A stretch of 64,000 nt of DNA, from NCBI GenBank assembly GCA_036897625.1, contig JAYMTA010000014.1, positions 52,849-116,848 on the forward strand, given 5' to 3'. Below, piece by piece: positions 35,695 through 46,969 of this stretch. A program made the position numbers and the translations under genes. Every line of letters begins with the position of its first letter. Within the stretch, counting starts at the first letter, position 1. Source of the stretch: Pelargonium cotyledonis. Lineage: Eukaryota > Streptophyta > Magnoliopsida > Geraniales > Geraniaceae. The notes below the pieces were generated by a model that was given only the letters and a program-made list of their open reading frames with translations, ran no database searches and was not told where the DNA came from.

Positions 35695-37396
35695 AAAACC
35701 GCTATTACTAGGTGCTTTAATGGGATTGGTACCAGAATTTGTTGATTAGACATTTAGCTGTTGCTTCTGAAAAGAGTTACGTTTCTTTTCTTGGAATCAA
35801 AGGTTCCAGTTAGAGAACTTCTTTACTTTCTCGCCGCTCCTAGTGTTAGTTGTAACTCATTTCTTATTCTCGGCCTTTTCTTTGTATGTATAAATTTTAT
35901 TGTTAATCATTTCTTAGAATAATTAGAATTCCCTATTTAGACGGCAAGATATCGAATTTGTCTCATTTCAAATACAAATATGGGATCATTGTAGGGTATC
36001 ATCAAAAAGTTGGGCTTATACACTCGATTTAATAAGATCTGGGTCCCAGTGTTGATTCAATACGGGCTTTGACTAAAGCTTCCTCTTTATTTTTTGCTGG
36101 AATTCAGTTCCGTAAGTGCAACCAAACAAATAACGCATTGAAAAAGTACTGCCAGGTTACGCTCGAGAGATCAGACAAATGTTAACTGCCGCTAATATTT
36201 AACGTAAAAAAGTCAACACTGCAGGAATCTTTCCTTTTAGGGTTGACAGAGTACAGGAGGTTTTTTTAGTCCTTTTCCGCTTTGCTTGAGTCTCTTTATT
36301 AAATAAGTATAACATGAGTTTTTTTTGTTCAGAATTCATTCTTGGAGAAGATATCCTATAATCTTCGAAATGTATAGCTCTTTAGAGTAAGAGCCGGTAT
36401 ATACTATAATCTAATTACAAGATTACTACAACAAGCAAGTTAAAAGGGTACTTTTGAATCAGTAAAATCGCTTAGATAAAGAGAAATAGAAATGCATTCT
36501 TCAGTGATCTAGAATTCCAGAGGTAATGTCCACTGGGTAAAAGGTGGTTTATGGTAAATTCGTGAAGCTATACCGCTTATTTTAAGATTTGTTTTAATCG
36601 AGGAAAAAAGATTCTAAATATTTATAACCGACCTTTTTAAGTATTCTAAGCACAATCCGAAATTCAGAATCTTCCGATGTTGTCCTATATATGACCTTGA
36701 TAAAGACCACAGAATAGCTTAGTTTTTTTTTTAACTAGATCTGGTCCAAAGGTTTTTAATTACTAGGGCCCCATTCTACAGGACCCGAAAAGTGTGTTCC
36801 ATTTCCACACTCTGCATAATGTATTTTAATTTTACCTCCGAAAAGAAATAAAAAGGCCAAAGCTCGCTTCAGAAAAGGATTTCCCATCAATACTGAGTAG
36901 CCCCTTTTGTTTCGGAAGGCTTTCAAAGTAGAAATTTACACTTTTAAAATACCTGCTCTATTATCTATACTGTCTAACTAACGCGGATCGTCCGTATGCT
37001 AAAGAGCTGAGGTTGCTTATTCGTAAAACTCTTTATTCGTTTCTTTTTAAGTAAGTGTAAGGAAATCCTAAATTTATAAGATATAAAAATAAGACTTAGG
37101 AAACTGACTACTACTCTATAAAATAGGATACTAGCAACGCAACACTAACCCGGATTCTACTAAACTAAATAATATAGAAATCTTTCTATAAAAAAACTAA
37201 TGAAACAAAGACCCTTATTTTAAGTATATCTTTTTAAACAAATTTGTGTATAAGGTCGGTAATTTTATAAAAAGTAGATCCATACCATACAGAGAAGTTC
37301 CTAAAGGTTTTGTTATATGCATCAGAAAAAAAAGGGGGGGATTGCCTTTTCCTTTTGTATTTATTGTTTTAGTAGTTTAAAATGTATTTCCTTATA

Positions 37397-37455
37397 TATA
37401 TGGGATTAGAACCTACGGCTTACCAGCTTTCTTGTTCTTGGAGTTACTGTCTTAG
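37397..37455 (-). pseudogene. Weak tRNA-like relic
   Basis: Minus strand: CTGGTAAGCCGTAGGTTCTAATCCC gives a T-arm-like 3' end split as GCCGTAGG and TTCTAATCCC. The 5' part (AGTAACTCCAAGAAC) does not fold into a D-arm. Low certainty. Confidence 0.2.
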
Positions 37456-40400
37456 TAAGGGGGCTCATAGGAATTTTTAGTAATCCTGTGTGTGACAGGG
37501 ATGGGTTTTTTGAAAGCCTATGATTATGAATAGTTATGGTTAGAAACTTATATGGATAAAATATATAATGGAAGCTCCTCGTTGTGTAAAATTAAAGTAT
37601 ATGTGAGTAGTTAACCGCGTGTATATACAATTTGAGACACTAACTATACTCAAACTTATGGGGAAACTTGTTGAGCTAGCCATGTGATTACATCTAATTT
37701 TTGCTATTAATTAAGAGAAAACAAAAATTTAGTACATATATAATGGCAAATTCCGAATTCGGAGCAAAAAGTACTAGATATTAAGAAAATCTTTTATCAC
37801 TAGAATTACTCGAAATTTGTAAATTAGGAAGTTTATATGGATAGGACTGCTACGAGGTGCTTGTAAAACCTTACTTAAAGAGAACTAACCGGGTCTAATA
37901 AGCTATTGCAAAGCCCTTCCTTTTTATTGAATTGACTTGGATATATAAAGGGTAGCCAATTATGAGGTTCTACTAGCTTGCTTAATTCCTCGATTTAATG
38001 TGGGAATAAATCGAAAACACCGGTATTCGATGCAAGATTTGTTTGGGAACTTTAGAAAGTTATTTTGGGATCTACTAGGAAGTTAGGACTCCTTTTTTAA
38101 CTCTGTTCGATTAAGGATACTTCGTTTTTTGTTTTACCTTATTCTTTATCGGAGTCTCTTATTATTGTACTGCTCCCTTCCTTTATTGTATGCTATTCCA
38201 AAGGAAAAGCCCTGTTTTTATATGTATTAGATTACAAAAAGCAGTGTCACTATAAAGAGACTAGGCTCTGCCTCTTTACTATAAGCAAGGGACAATTCTA
38301 GAGCTACTAAAAGCTTACCTTTCACGAGAGACTCTGAAGGGGCAGCCTTTTTGAATGTTTATTAGTTTATTTTTCCTATTTTCTCAATACACCAATCTCG
38401 TATACCCTCTTTATTTGGTTTATATTTATCAGTCATTAGGTATTAGACATCATCACACAATCCATTGGAAGCCAATGCCGCCTTTATACTTAGAAGTTTA
38501 ATTTCTTATTCTTAAGACATGGGATTATTCTAGTAACTTTCTATAATGTAGTGCTACATCTCGTGAGTTTCTTGTATTCTCGAAACAAAGTTATAAGAAA
38601 AGGGCAATAACACGGGACTCTCTTCAGTATCAAAGCTCCAGGACTGCTGAGAGGCGGGTTATTAGCTAATAGACCCTTATTTTACGTCTTATGATAGCCA
38701 TATCAATCTACCCTATTTTACAACTCAGAGAGATATAGTCTAATCTAAATTGATGTAACAGGCACTAATCTTTGGATATTCGAGTCAACAAATGTTTTTT
38801 CTTAAAGGGGTTTCCTCAGAATACTGATTTTACTTTTATTAGACTAGCTAAAATTACTGGGGGATGGCTTTGCGGTGCTGTGATATAAGAATTTCTCTTC
38901 ATTACCTGTACTAAAAACACGACTGAAGTTTTCTCTAGTTTATGATCCCTCGTAATTAAAAAAAGGTAGGATTTTTAGGTACTAGACCCTTCCGGAAGGT
39001 TTTAACCTTTAATGAATTCGATCTTTTTCTAAAAGACCGCAAGTGCTTGTCCTCTAAAGTTTGTAACTTTACTACTAGAGTAATAAAACCCCAAAAACTT
39101 ATTGAGCTAGCTTCTAAAAAGGGTCCGTTAGAATTCATTTTCTGTGCTCTTGTTAACAGCAGGGATAATAAGTTACACCGCTATTATTGTTTGTCCGCAC
39201 TCCCGTAGAATTTTTAGAAGCAGAACAAAAAAGAAAGCTATTCAGTATCCCCTGTCTCAAATATTACCAGAATAAAACTATGCCTTAAAACCCTTGCAAA
39301 GGCCCGTACCCTGTGTACAAAGGGGGTTTATTGCTAATAATAAAAGGAAGGTGATATAAACAGCAGGAGTTATAGCAAAAAGCATATTAAGGGTTGGATA
39401 ATTTCAAGTTTTTACCGAGTGCTCTAGATCATAAGCCCTTTAGAACAGTATACGCCTGCCCGTTAGTAGAGTCCTTAGGCCTTGTAAAATTTAGAGAAGG
39501 CTCATTTCTCCTGCGGATACAGGAATCCTTGATTAAGGCTTTGCTCGGGTTTAATTTAATAAGAACTCAGACAATAAAGATTTTTGCTGGAATATCCCAT
39601 TTCTAGGTTTCTAAGATAGATAACTCGTAAACTTTGAAAGGGACCCCCTCAATACAAGGTTTTGTGGTCTAAATTACGAGACTTCGGGGCTTATCCCCCT
39701 TTTTGTAACACCTCTTTGTTACGGGATTCGTTTTAGTATTTACTTTTACAAAATAATAAAGAGGGGATTCTTCCGTCTTTTTGAAGTAATTCATTTACAG
39801 TGGTACTAACTTTATAGAAAAAACAGAAGTAAAGTGCAATAAAGGAGACACACGCCTTTGAAATGTACTTATCCTGAATAAAGCTGTCTTGATTTTTAGG
39901 AAACTCTTTACGGATTGATTATTGGGTTGTACCAATCTTAATAATACAAAAACTGCAGCCTATTTATACCCTGGGATATAACAAAAGATGCTAAAAAAGG
40001 AGCCCTTCTTTATTTTAGCGGATATCCACTCAACTAGATTCTAAGAAATTCCACGTTCAACAGAGCTTCCAGTTTGACTTAGTACATAATGCAAGTAGTA
40101 TACTAAAAATATTTGAGAGTTTTTAATTCTCAGATCTCAAAATGAAGCAACTCTAACCCCTGCCAGTAGCGTCCTATGTATTTACTGCTTTTCCAACCTA
40201 GCCTTAAGTTTACCATGTTAAAGAGCCTTACTAAATATTTATAACTAGAATAGACGGGAGTTACTTATTGTACAAAAAATAAGACTTTTAAGAAATTTAG
40301 AGCCCCTCCTTTTATATTCTTCTACACTTTTGCTAAGGGTAGATACCCCTTTTTAATAAGCACTCTGGTCTGCTGCGGTGAGATACTTAGCTAGGATTTT

Positions 40401-41729
40401 AAGTCGAATAACCGTATAGTGCGGGTCTTTTTCTTTTTTATTATTGGCAGAAGTCTAACTAAAGCTCTTGTGCTCTCTAAGGGGAACTCGCTTTTAACAA
40501 GTGCTTGGTTTATCCTTGTTTTTTTTAAAGCCAATTCTAATAACCCAAGCCGCCCCTTTGTTCCTTGGTTGCATGACATACTAAATTGCGATTGTTAATT
40601 ATTACACATAGAATTCTTTATAGTAAGGGAGCCCTAAGATTATAGTATTTTGGGGCGATGATTCTGGATAACTTTATCAGGTTGCTTTGATATTTATACA
40701 AGTAAGCTAAAATGAGATTTGTTCAGATTATCATATGTTTCTTACTAGATTAATCAGACAATTCTTGAATTGAAGAGCTATGAACTTAAGCCCTGGATCT
40801 CTTGATTCGCTACCTTTTTTAAAAAAGTTGAAGGAGTAGGTCCTAATAAATCCCTAACTTGCTACAAATAGTCTAAGTTGAAGCCCTTTGGAGAAAATTC
40901 TATTTAATAAGTTATATTTACTAATTCCTTAAAGCACTAACTATACATATCCGGGGTTAATTTCTTTCGTTTAAAGATATAATAATTTGGAATGTATTTA
41001 CTACTTAAATTAGTAAAAAAGGAGTCCTTTATTTATAATACCAAACTGACAACAGAATCTAGCTTTATCATTAAGGATTAGGATTTCTTAGATATAAATA
41101 GCAGTTTGGTTACTTAGAGACTTTTATTTCATTTAACTGCCCATAAAACTTATAACATTTAGAATAATTAGAAAAACTTCTAATAAAAATCTTGTATTCA
41201 CTAAAATCTTACTCTTTAAACAGCTCTAAATATCAAGGGAAAAGTGGAATGAAGCTCCTCTAAACTTTATGATTTAGATACCCTTTCGTGTAAACCCGAA
41301 CTTTTGAGTTTCTGATATAAGGACGGCCCCTTTTCTTATTATTATTCTATGTATTAAAGTTTTATCTAGAACGAGTTTTAATAGTACAATTTTTGGATTA
41401 ACGCCTCCTAAAGACTTATATATTCTACCATATACTTTCTGTTTCAAAAGAAAGGTTCCTCTTACTATACACTACTAAAAAGAAACTTTAGGACATGGTA
41501 TATCAATACACAAAGGACAAGTCCTTCTTAACTACCTTGTGACAAAGGGAAGAAGGGTACCGCGGGTAGTATTCTAGATAAACCTGGAAACTGTATAGGT
41601 CCATCAACCGACTTCTTGGACTTACTTATTCTGTATCATACTCTTAACAGCTAGATCTACACCTTTTTACCTGGAAAGCTCTTGTCTTAAGACCTCCCTT
41701 TTATATTTCAGGAGTTTTTATATCATACA

Positions 41730-41743
41730 AGCGGATAGCGGAT
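41730..41743. repeat. Tandem duplication of 7 bp
   Basis: AGCGGAT twice, followed by A. A small slippage-type duplication. Confidence 0.6.
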
Positions 41744-42314
41744 AATTAGACTTATTATATAAGTATCCGTATTATTGCGTAGAGGCCCTAATTATAAGAC
41801 GTATATTGCTAAGAGTTTATATTTTGTTATTTTATGGTGGCTAAAAGTACCACGAATTACTTCATCATTAGCCTACTACTCTCTCAGAGTTTGACAACCC
41901 CTATTATCCTAAGATGTTCCTCTATTAGATAAATAGTGAAAATAACCAACTCCTCGCACTGTATAAAAAAATTACCTAGAGCTTCAACAAACCCCCTATT
42001 CTTTTGCCAATTCTCATAAAACCGATGCTGTCTTGCTTCAAAATTGTTATTGATACGTGCCATCATCAGTAGTCTCTCTTTAGTTAACCCGCATTGTCCT
42101 GGGATCCCATTGTTTACTTTTGAGAAGCCGATTTCCAGAGTAAAAGTGGAGGAATTATGTATATAGAAAACCGGTTCCTTTTGGATTTGCTTAATTACGA
42201 GACCTTTAAAAGGATCCTACTTTTTCTTTTATTAGAAGTTCAAGGAAAGCAACTGAAGGGCAAGCTTTTAATTCTTATTTCATCCTTTTTATATTTGCTT
42301 ATCCCTTTCTTTGT

Positions 42315-42385
42315 GGGTGTATAGCCCAGTTCGGTATAACATTCGGCTTTTAACTAAATGACCGTAGGTTCAAGTTCTAACCCCC
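42315..42385 (+). pseudogene. Decayed tRNA-Lys(TTT)-like copy
   Basis: GGGTGTATAGCCCAGTTCG, GTATAACATTCGG, CTTTTAA (Lys anticodon TTT in a correct seven-base loop), CTAAATGACC, GTAGGTTCAAGTTC and CCCC. It follows organellar tRNA-Lys along its whole length and has the best anticodon loop in the window. However the D-stem (GCCC against TAAC), the anticodon stem, the T-stem and the acceptor each contain mismatches. I call it a pseudogene; a poorly folding but edited tRNA is a less likely alternative. Confidence 0.55.
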
Positions 42386-43644
42386 TGTATAAAGCTGTAA
42401 AATTCACGATATTTTTGAGGATCCTCCATTTTTAACTATAATGTACTCAGTGATATTAAATTCTAACTCGACAGCTCCGCTTTTACTAAATATTTGGTTA
42501 TCAACTATAATATAATCTCTTTTTTTTACCATGTAAACGTAATATCCGAGTAAAACTATTAGAAGTACCTCCAAACTTTTAAGTATTGTGTTAGAGTCTC
42601 CTTCTTTATTTATGCTCAATTATATGGACTTCTTCTTTTTTGTAACTAAAAGCTTGCGTTTGTCACAGGAGCTACCTTACTCTTCAGTTACTTAACTATC
42701 ATTTAGATTAAAAAGAAAGGAACTAAAAAAAGTGAAACAGGATTCCCAGTAGTACCTCGCTAAATCAGACAACTAAAAGTAAGGAAATCTCGTACAAAGT
42801 ATTAAGAAACAGATATTATTTAGGGTTTATAAGCAAAAAGAGCTAGTATATAATAAAAAAAGGGGGTGTATTAGGTATTTAGCTTTAATGAGCTTTTCCG
42901 AGTGATATAATACATAAGTATTAAAAATTTGTAGTTGCATTGACCCCCTCTTTCTTGAAAAAGGTTACCCTTATAAGCTCTTTAATGCTAGTTTTTATTC
43001 CTCAGAAAATCTATAATAGTTAAGATTAATCTTCAGTAGCTCTTAGATTTCTTTCATATAAACTGGTTGCAAATTAAGTGCCTTCTAGTATAACTACACA
43101 GCTATAGTTAAAAATTGTACATTAAGAAGCTGCTACGCTATTTCAAATGAAGGGAACTCATTTATACAAAAAAGAGTTAATTCCGTCCGTACTTTTTTTT
43201 AATATCCCATACTAAAATTCCGTTTTTTGTGTTACAAGACAGAGTTCAATCCAGTTTTTCTTAACTAGATTTTATTAGTTTACTTCCCATAATACAAAAC
43301 CCCTTTGAGATTCTTGTACCAATCACTGGGTTTTGAGCTTTCTTTTTAGACAAAGCAGAGTAGATGGATACTTTAGTAATTTTCAGTTTTTCTAGTTTAT
43401 ATGAAGTAAAAGCAAGCTTACAAGTAAAAACGAAGCAACTTCTTTTTAAGGCTAAGCAGGAATTGGACCAAGTAATTAGAAGGGTCTTTCCTCCGTTATT
43501 TGCTTTTCTGGAATTTCTGGGGTCTATTAAAGAGATATAGGTCTAGAAAAGGGGATATAGAATACCTTTTCCAGGTCCTTTATCTTTAATAAAGATGTAG
43601 TACTCTTCCGGATTTAGAAAAGCACTAATTTCACTTTTACCAGA

Positions 43645-44064
43645 CAATGCTAGATCAAAGCAATCTTAGTAGAAATGTCATGGGTTCAAGTCGACTAAAC
43701 TGACAGTTAGAAAAAAGAGAGAAAGCTCAAGGCAATTTAAAAAAGAATAAGAAAAAGCCCAGGCTGCGATAGGAGTATAGCTGGAAAGCCTAAGAAGAGT
43801 GTGAAAGACGTAGGTCTTAAGAAAAAGTTACAGAAGTCAGTAAGCGTTTACAGGACAAGAGCTTCCCGCATTTACGTATTCAGGTTATAAAGACGCTTAG
43901 GGTATTAATAAATTTAGCAACTAAAGTAAGAAATTAGGGTAAAAAAGGGTGATAAAAGCAGTAACGGAGGGATGCCTCAAGTGAAAGTTTTACTGTTGTA
44001 GGATTTCGTGTAAGTCGGTGTACTCAATACACTATAATGCAATATCCTCTGGTACCCCGCGGTA
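43645..44064 (+). repeat. Composite repeat copy B
   Basis: Starts with a tRNA-like 3' part (GAAATGTCATGGGTTCAAG at 43671 on), then a purine-rich block with CCTAAGAAGAGTGTGAAAG (43791, compare CTAAGAAGAGTGTGG at 49.47 kb) and AAGTCAGTAAGC (43835). It goes on with TTTAGCAACTAAAG (43914), GTAAGTCGGTGT (44010), CAATACACTATAATG (44025) and CCTCTGGTACC followed by CCGCGGTA (44046). The last three modules match 34626-34705 in order. The 44.07-kb interrupted frame begins on the opposite strand right after it. Confidence 0.5.
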
Positions 44065-44069
44065 TACTA

Positions 44070-44741
44070 TTATATATAACTATCTAAAAAAAACCTAGCC
44101 AGTTTCTTTCTCTGGGTGTTTGAGGTCCTTTTTGTAAGCAATGCTTTTGTATTCCTTATTTTCCATATTTCACATTTCTGAAGGGTTAACCAATTTTCAG
44201 GTAATAGAATAGCTCTTTTATATTTCAAAGTATTATTCCCAAATGAATCTTTTTGATTCACACAGGATCCTATATTATTACAGCATAATCGACTCCTCGT
44301 CCTAGCTACTACGGAGATTTGCACTGATTTTCTTCCTCTCTTTTTTTTATTGAGAGCCCCTATCCCTAGAAATTTTAGTCTATTTAGTATTAGCACCCGG
44401 CTAACCCGTTTATTGATTTTCTTATTCGGATTACGTCGATATCTATCGAGAAACTTATTAAAGTTATCCCAGGGCCCTCTAGAAGAGTAACAGTTTTTGC
44501 CCCAAGATTTTAAATGCTAGGAATAGAAAACCGAACTCTTTTGCTCAAGGATATATAATAAAAAGGGGGCAGCTGGTAGAGTACTTGAAAAATTATTTGT
44601 ATCTTCGGTTTTGATAGTATTGATATGGGAGAGATTGATTCCTAAATTTTTGGAGGGTATCCCACAGGCGTCCAGTTGTATTGTTCCAAAGGGTTGAAAA
44701 CCAGCTATGAAAAGTAGTGCTAGCCAGGAGACTTCGGTCAA
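44070..44741 (-). pseudogene. Long frame with one internal TAG, unknown product
   Basis: On the minus strand one phase stays open from the TAA at 44781-44783 to the TAA at 44070, with only a TAG at 44517-44519: 237 codons in all. The first possible start is TTG at 44741. The first part has a hydrophobic segment (EVSWLALLFIAGFQPFG). The part after the TAG is very basic (NKKINKRVSRV, NKKKRGRKSVQ, RTRSRLCC, QRKKLARFFL). A stop is expected about every 14 codons, so this openness is unlikely by chance; I estimate about one such case in a hundred windows. Against a gene: not one ATG in 236 codons, no homology that I recognise, and a decayed repeat at its 3' edge. It could be a degraded gene, a gene in a code where UAG is sense, or chance. 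Confidence 0.3.
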
Positions 44742-45031
44742 TCTGCTGAGTAAAAGGAGAATGACACGTTTTTTAATAAATTATGAGCGGTATATTACTT
44801 CTAAATATGACCAGGATTCAGAGGACTTATATATTTAAAAACTGTAGCTTTAAATACATACAAGGTTACACAAGTTGGGAATTCCTACTATACTATATAA
44901 AAATAAGAGAGGAGTCATATTTCCAGCAAATAACTAAAGACTTTTATAAGGTATTGCCTAGAAGAAAGCCTCTATTACTAGCTGCTTTCAACAAAAAAGG
45001 GGGAGTCCTCGACCGGATCCCTTTTGTCTAA

Positions 45032-46840
45032 ACCTCTGCAATCTCAAGTATCCGTTGACAAAAAGAACTAGACAAGCTTGGTTAACTATGGACTTGGCCT
45101 TTCCTAATCAATTGACAGCGTTATGGGGGGGGGGGAAGCATAAGGATTCTTATAACTATATCTTATTAAGCTGGGGATAATTCCTTTTAAGTATTTTAGA
45201 GAATCCATTTTACTTAAGAGTACAAGCTTCTGGGAACCGTCCAAATTTACTATTTAATTTCTATGTAGTGTAATTTTAAAGAAACTCACAAACTTATCTT
45301 ATAAATTATACCAAAGCTACTACTAACGAATCCTTTTTGCAAAAGCGCGTGTATAAGTGAGGACATTTACTAGTTTTTGTTACACAAGAGAATTTCCTAT
45401 ATAGGACTCCCTCTTCAAAGAACCAAGAGTAAGTAACAAAACAAGTAGGGACAATGATTACGCACTTAAGGAAGAAGGGCTTACTATTTTATTATAATTT
45501 GTAATATCCTCCCTTATTTTTTAGGTCAAGGTTACCCCTTATCATAAATGCGATTGCCCAAATATACGAGCAGAGCGATAGATATAGTGTAAGCTGAGTA
45601 CTGGTATTCAAAAAGGTGCAAGGGTAGCTTTTTTCTTAAACAACTGGATACAAATGACCCTTATACATATTAACTAGACCCAGCAATTTGATAAAATAAG
45701 GATTTTTATATAGGAGCGCCCTCTTTGAAGGGAGGCTATACATCAGGAATCGGTTATTTTGCCCACGCTCTTTAGTACTGAGTCGCCTGGGAGGATGCCT
45801 GGCGTAAAGTTTAAAATCTATTCCAGTTATTCCCTGTAGATTCGAGAGATCCATAGTATAGTACGGGTAATATAACACTCAAAGCTTTTAAGAGATTCTG
45901 CTTTTATTATTAGAATTTTATCAAAAGTTATCTTCAGCGTTTAGTTTACAGAAGGGGCCTTGAGAAAGCAACAGCTGTGTCATTGTTTTTGAGAGGCAAC
46001 TTAGAGTAAAAGTCTCCTATAACCAACCCCTTTTTAGCAGATCTCTGAGGGTGATCCCTCTTAATTTTTACTCAACCAAATTCTAGACCTACTGAGAAAA
46101 TAGCTTTTAATTTGTAGTCTAAAAGGCTCCAGGTTAGATTAAGAAACACAAAGACATAAACACAAGGGGCTCTCTTTTCCTCTAAAATTTCCAAAGTCCC
46201 AGATACTAGAAAAAAAACAGCTTTAAGTGGGTCTAAATAGGTCCATATTACTCTTTTACTTTAGCAATGAGGTCCAAGCAAGAGCTAGTTACCTTATCGT
46301 GTTTATATTAAAGAAATTGAGTTTCTATTTACATATGAATAACACTTTCTTCTCAGTAAAAATTACTCTAGGACTATTCTTAGCCCTTATAAATAGCTAT
46401 CATATTTATGTTCAATTAGTCAGAACCTTAATATGTTATAATAATTGTAGAAGTTCTTGTAAAAAAGAATATTAAAGTTTGACTCAAGTAGAATCTTTTA
46501 ATCCTAGAAAATTACTAATTACTCACGCGCCTCTATACACAAATAACAACAGGATGCTGCTATCACATAAACTGGAGTTTTTTTTTGCAACATATATATA
46601 TATTTTTTTTGTTACACCCATTTTGAACCCTTGATCTTGGTTATTTGAAATAATTGGAATATTTCTATATTTATTAAACTGAAATTTGATCTAAGTAGAT
46701 AGCTAGAATAAGTTAGTAGCCTTGAAAACTCTTTATATAGGAAAGAATTACACGTTTGTTCTTCTTTTTCAAGTTGCAGTTATTCTTATCCTGCTCAGAA
46801 GCAAGGTACACAAGGGTGTCGAGAGCTCGTTACTGAGGAA
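45032..46840. other. Stretch with no supported gene
   Basis: Frames up to 82 codons on both strands without recognisable domains. The notable items are the run of eleven G at 45125 and, at 46588-46610, an alternating AT tract followed by T. Confidence 0.45.
45125..45135. repeat. Run of eleven G
   Basis: An uninterrupted G run in DNA of about one third G+C. Such a run is expected far less than once in this window. It could form a G-rich structure, or be an assembly or polymerase error. Confidence 0.8.
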
Positions 46841-46847
46841 GGAAAAG

Positions 46848-46925
46848 GTTGGGTTAGGATATATTACTCGTTCGGTAAAACTAAAATGTGAATCCAGAGA
46901 TTACAAGGGTTCAAAGCCGGATAAC
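46848..46925 (+). pseudogene. tRNA-like relic
   Basis: TATTACTCGTTCGGTAAAAC (D-arm like), TAAAATGTGAATCC (loop with GTG, so His type is possible) and ACAAGGGTTCAAAGCC (T-arm). Stems are broken. An 80-codon frame (46722-46964) crosses it, which speaks against that frame being a gene. Confidence 0.35.
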
Positions 46926-46969
46926 CCTGAAAAGGAAATTCTATTTGTCTTAGTGAAACCTTAAATAAA

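Larger units (their letters stand above)
35560..42310. other. Long stretch with almost nothing recognised
   Basis: Nearly 7 kb with frames of at most about 70 codons. Visible items: the tandem pair at 35675, a weak tRNA-like relic at 37397, TAGATACCC at 40340 and 41275, and the tandem pair at 41730. No gene or RNA is supportable. Confidence 0.5.

Noticed and set aside
46585-46612. Alternating AT tract followed by T as a promoter or origin
   Set aside because: Simple AT tracts are common in such DNA, and no gene or partner element is adjacent.
46722-46964. 80-codon frame as a small gene
   Set aside because: It runs through a tRNA-like relic and has no recognisable domain.
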